Below are positions 25,094 through 27,555 of a DNA stretch of 27,555 nt, piece after piece. A program made the translations under genes and the position numbers. This stretch comes from Bacteroidales bacterium (GTDB lineage Bacteria; Bacteroidota; Bacteroidia; Bacteroidales; Dysgonomonadaceae): positions 1 through 27,555 of the forward strand of contig JAAYTC010000067.1 of NCBI GenBank assembly GCA_012518155.1, written 5' to 3'. The notes under the pieces are model-generated. The model was not told the origin of the DNA, searched no databases, and saw only the letters and a program-made list of their open reading frames with translations. Position 1 is the first letter of the stretch. Every line of letters starts with the position of its first letter.

Positions 25094-25849
25094 ATGAAAA
25101 AAATATATTGGACACTCGGAACATTCTTCATTGGGGTTTTATTAATCTCAATCTCTTGCGATGACAACTCACGATCTTTGGGTGACTTCAGAATTGATAT
25201 CGCCACGGTAGTGCCCGTGGGCGACAACACCTACTCCTTATTGCTTGATAACGGAAAACAACTCTGGCCCGCCGCAACAGCTGTCAATATTACGCCCTCC
25301 GATAATCAACGAGTGTTTTTGAACTACACTATATTATCCGACGAGATGGGAGGATTCGACCATTACATAAAAGTAAATGATATGTGGAAAATCCTCACGA
25401 AACAGGCGATGGAGCTTAACGCGGAAAATGAGGATAGTATCGGCCACGACCCGGTTCGGATTAATCACATTTGGGTGGGCGGTGATTACTTGAATGTTTC
25501 GTTCATGTTCAATTATGGAGGCGTAAAGCCGCACGCGATTAATTTAGTTGAAAACATGCTCTCTTCCGGCATAGCCACCAACGTTGTTCCTCTTGAGTTT
25601 CGGCATAACTCGTACGATAGTCCCAACACGAGGCTCTACGAGGGTTTCGTCTGTTTCGACCTGCGCCCGATGCGAGTAGAGGATGCGGATTCGATAAATC
25701 TATCGATACAGGTAAAAGAGTGGGCAAGCGATCAAGTAGGTATGATAGAAAATAAGATATATGATGTAGTATACAGGTATAATCAATCGGCACTATCAAC
25801 AGAAGCCGTGATGCCTATCCCTGTTATCTCATCAAGTGAATACTATTGA
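25094..25849 (+). CDS. NigD-like lipoprotein
   Basis: The protein has 251 residues. The N-terminal lipoprotein signal 'MKKIYWTLGTFFIGVLLISIS' ends at lipobox cysteine C22, followed by D-D-N. The acidic residues after the cysteine resemble the surface-export signal described for Bacteroidota lipoproteins. The body follows the NigD pattern: 'LGDFRIDIATVVPVGDNTY', 'LLLDNGKQLWPAA', 'NQRVFLNYTILSDEMGGFDH', 'DSIGHDPVRINHIWVGGDYLNVSF' in pieces, and 'EFRHNSYDSPNTRLYEGFVCFDL'. The family is named from the nigrescin locus of Prevotella nigrescens. Its molecular role is unknown to me. The gene stands alone and ends before a strong terminator. Confidence 0.85.
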   Translation: MKKIYWTLGTFFIGVLLISISCDDNSRSLGDFRIDIATVVPVGDNTYSLLLDNGKQLWPAATAVNITPSDNQRVFLNYTILSDEMGGFDHYIKVNDMWKILTKQAMELNAENEDSIGHDPVRINHIWVGGDYLNVSFMFNYGGVKPHAINLVENMLSSGIATNVVPLEFRHNSYDSPNTRLYEGFVCFDLRPMRVEDADSINLSIQVKEWASDQVGMIENKIYDVVYRYNQSALSTEAVMPIPVISSSEYY

Positions 25850-25908
25850 AAACAAAAACCACAACAAATTTAGTTCTATTTCTTATATGACTTTTTGATT
25901 TTCCAAAC

Positions 25909-25947
25909 ACCGGATGGCCTCTGTGAAGAGTCCATCCGGTTATTTTT
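25909..25947 (+). terminator. Strong intrinsic terminator after the NigD-like gene
   Basis: ACCGGATGG (25909-25917) pairs with CCATCCGGT (25932-25940). The inner CTCT/AGAG pairing extends the stem, and the tail is TATTTTTG. It lies 60 nt after the stop codon at 25849. The minus strand lacks a U-run, so it works for the + strand only. Confidence 0.9.
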
Positions 25948-25961
25948 GTCAAATCCCAAAA

Positions 25962-25977
25962 CATGTTGTATAACATG
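25962..25977. promoter_or_regulatory. Palindrome upstream of fucR (candidate operator)
   Basis: CATGTT-GTAT-AACATG is a perfect 6-bp-arm inverted repeat about 33 bp upstream of the fucR -7 box. GntR-type regulators bind short palindromes, so this is a candidate operator. The link to FucR is inference only. Confidence 0.4.
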
Positions 25978-26009
25978 CGAAATTCCATCAATAAATAGAG
26001 GTTACACCT

Positions 26010-26017
26010 TATCTTTG
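26010..26017 (+). promoter_or_regulatory. -7 box of the fucR operon
   Basis: TATCTTTG matches TAnnTTTG, 43 nt before the fucR ATG at 26061. No TTTG is seen at -33, which is compatible with a regulated promoter that needs activation. Confidence 0.55.
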
Positions 26018-26022
26018 CATCA

Positions 26023-26041
26023 GCACAGTACGGCACAGTAC
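26023..26041 (+). repeat. Tandem GCACAGTAC x2 at the fucR transcription start
   Basis: GCACAGTAC at 26023-26031 and 26033-26041 forms a direct repeat with 10-bp period, just downstream of the -7 box. A 10-bp period puts both copies on the same face of the helix, and the position would suit a repressor site. No experimental link is known to me. Confidence 0.55.
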
Positions 26042-26060
26042 AGCTTCTTTATCTAACGCG

Positions 26061-27044
26061 ATGGAGTTAAAATTCAACAATAAAAACACTAAAGTACAGC
26101 AACTCACGGAGTACATTCAAAAATCGATAAGTGCTAATAAACTACGGGTTGGTGACAAACTGCCTTCAATCAACGATTTAAGCAAGCAGCATCACCTCTC
26201 TCGCGATACCGTGTTCAAAGCATTCAGCGAATTGAAAAACCGGGGGATTATCGACTCCATACACGGTAAAAATTACTACGTGGCGTCACATTCCAAAAGC
26301 ATCCTGCTGCTTCTGGATGAGTATACCCCCTTTAAAGAGGTGCTGTATAATAAACTGAAGGAAGAACTCCCATCCTACTACTATATCGATCTCTGGTTCC
26401 ATCAATACAATGAGCATCTTTTCAACCAACTTATTAATAACGCCGTCGGCATGTATGACCGATACTTGGTAATGAACTACCACAATGAGACCCTCTCTGA
26501 AGCGTTGACAAGAATTGATAAGAAAAAGTTGCTGTTATTAGACTTTGGGAAGTTTAATAAAAATGGATATTCCTACGTTTGTCAGGATTTTGACACGGGA
26601 CTTTATAAGGCCCTGGATTCAGTAAAAGAGCAATTAAAGAAATACAAGAAACTTTTCCTTGTCTTTAACAGGTATCACAAACATCCTGTAAGCAGCAAAG
26701 AGTATTTCGGAAAGTTTTGCCTCGAGAATAATTTCCATTTTGAAATTATCGATGAAATAACCGAGAAGACAACGGTCGTAGAGAACGCTTTTTACTTGGT
26801 CATTAAGCAGGACGATCTTGTAAAAATCATAAAAAAAGGGAGACAGGGTGGACTCACTTCGGGTGAGAACTACGGGCTTTTGGCGTATAACGAAAATCCT
26901 TTTTACGAGGTGATCGAAAATGGTGTTTCCAGCATAGGAGTTAACTGGGTAGAGATGGGCGCACTCGCTGCTATTTTTGTAGCTCAAGAGAAACCATTAC
27001 AACTATTTTTACCCACGGAGATCATAGCACGAAGCTCTTTTTGA
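26061..27044 (+). CDS. fucR: GntR family regulator, FucR-like
   Basis: The protein has 327 residues. The N-terminal winged helix-turn-helix (about residues 8-75) reads 'VQQLTEYIQKSISANKLRVG', 'DKLPSINDLSKQHHLSRDTV' and 'LKNRGIIDSIHGKNYYVA', a clear GntR domain. The remainder (about 78-325) resembles a periplasmic-binding/LacI-type sensor fold: 'KSILLLLDEYTPFKEVLY', 'DRYLVMNYHNETL', 'GVSSIGVNWVEMGALAAIF'. The gene sits 55 bp before fucI on the same strand. In Bacteroides thetaiotaomicron FucR is a fucose-responsive repressor encoded first in the fuc operon, and order and domain layout match here. The gene symbol rests on that context, so equivalence is likely but inferred. Confidence 0.82.
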   Translation: MELKFNNKNTKVQQLTEYIQKSISANKLRVGDKLPSINDLSKQHHLSRDTVFKAFSELKNRGIIDSIHGKNYYVASHSKSILLLLDEYTPFKEVLYNKLKEELPSYYYIDLWFHQYNEHLFNQLINNAVGMYDRYLVMNYHNETLSEALTRIDKKKLLLLDFGKFNKNGYSYVCQDFDTGLYKALDSVKEQLKKYKKLFLVFNRYHKHPVSSKEYFGKFCLENNFHFEIIDEITEKTTVVENAFYLVIKQDDLVKIIKKGRQGGLTSGENYGLLAYNENPFYEVIENGVSSIGVNWVEMGALAAIFVAQEKPLQLFLPTEIIARSSF

Positions 27045-27099
27045 TCCTTTCACTGATCAAGCTGTATATATAGTACTCAACTTTATAAATAACAACAAC

Positions 27100-27555
27100 A
27101 TGAAAAAGTATCCTAAAATCGGGATTCGCCCCGCAATTGACGGGCGTCAGGGAGGTGTAAGAGAAAGCCTCGAGAATAAGACCATGGCACTGGCAAAAGC
27201 AGTTGCCGAGTTGATCAGCACTAACCTGAAAAATGGTGATGGGACCCCCGTAGAGTGCGTGATAGCGGACTCTACCATCGGTCGTGTGGGAGAAAGCGCA
27301 GCCTGCGCTGAAAAATTTGAACGCGAGGGCGTAGGGTCTACCATTACCGTCACCTCGTGCTGGTGCTACGGCACAGAAACCATGGACATGAATCCCTATT
27401 ACCCGAAAGCGGTGTGGGGTTTTAACGGTACGGAAAGGCCCGGGGCTGTCTACTTGGCGGCCGTTTTGGCAGCGCACGCCCAGAAGGGATTGCCTGCCTT
27501 TGGTATTTACGGACATGAAGTGCAAGACTTGGACGATAACAGCATCCCGGACGAC
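27100..27555 (+). CDS. fucI: L-fucose isomerase, N-terminal part (3' end outside window)
   Basis: The frame runs from ATG 27100 to the window edge with no stop: 152 residues of an enzyme usually about 590 long. Family features: 'KKYPKIGIRPAIDGRQGGVR', 'ESLENKTMALAKAVAELI', 'VECVIADSTIGRVGESAACA', 'TITVTSCWCYGTETMDMN', 'VWGFNGTERPGAVYLAAVLA' and 'GLPAFGIYGHEVQDLDD'. These are very close to E. coli FucI as I remember it. The enzyme converts L-fucose to L-fuculose, first step of the fucose pathway, using Mn2+. The catalytic residues lie in the missing C-terminal part. Position after fucR suggests a regulated fucose-use operon continuing downstream. Confidence 0.95.
   Translation, partial: MKKYPKIGIRPAIDGRQGGVRESLENKTMALAKAVAELISTNLKNGDGTPVECVIADSTIGRVGESAACAEKFEREGVGSTITVTSCWCYGTETMDMNPYYPKAVWGFNGTERPGAVYLAAVLAAHAQKGLPAFGIYGHEVQDLDDNSIPDD

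Noticed and set aside
1..27555. CRISPR array, tRNA or rRNA genes
   Set aside because: No regularly spaced repeats, cloverleaf or rRNA sequence was seen anywhere in the window.

Overview
The window reads as a Bacteroidota chromosome segment, most likely Bacteroidales and perhaps Dysgonomonadaceae-like (the family is a guess). The grounds are TAnnTTTG-type -7 promoter boxes, weak Shine-Dalgarno sequences, a NigD-like lipoprotein, a DUF4294 protein, the long NusB variant, the order nusB-yajC-ybbR-coaE, and a GntR regulator directly before L-fucose isomerase, as in the fuc locus of Bacteroides.

Region 1 (1-6180, + strand) is the 3' part of an extracellular contractile injection system (eCIS, phage-tail-like) locus. 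It holds the C-terminal part of a tape measure protein, an 1178-residue DUF4157 ('eCIS core') protein that looks like a cargo toxin, and the eCIS AAA+ ATPase. The cargo joins a HELTH-bearing core domain, an HNH-like nuclease motif and a long beta-rich repeat region. The ATPase reading frame is broken by a one-base shift at an A5 run. Between the tape measure and cargo genes lies a 291-bp non-coding segment with 15-bp terminal inverted repeats and a flanking 7-bp direct repeat. It looks like a MITE; removing it in silico restores a 27-nt operon-type gap.

Region 2 (6181-8611) holds a ComB-like phosphosulfolactate phosphatase (+) facing a minus-strand ctc/rplY-pth-S4 (Hsp15-like) translation operon. 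A divergent promoter region (8612-8919) separates that operon from region 3 (8920-14645, +): nusB, yajC, a YbbR-like gene, coaE, and a fused FAD/Fe-S D-2-hydroxyacid dehydrogenase that overlaps coaE.

Region 4 (14653-20501, minus strand) holds a YitT membrane protein, leuS with a structured leader resembling an attenuator, and a long-chain acyl-CoA synthetase. Region 5 (20688-25849, +) holds a DUF4294 exported protein, a SulP anion transporter, a YgiQ radical SAM protein and a NigD-like lipoprotein, closed by a strong intrinsic terminator. Region 6 (25962-end, +) is the start of a fucose locus: fucR-like regulator with candidate operators, then fucI, cut by the window edge.

The best candidate for something new is region 1, namely the composite cargo, the MITE-like insertion and the broken ATPase. 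The rest is mostly housekeeping with a few regulatory curiosities. All calls come from reading the sequence; no database search was run.
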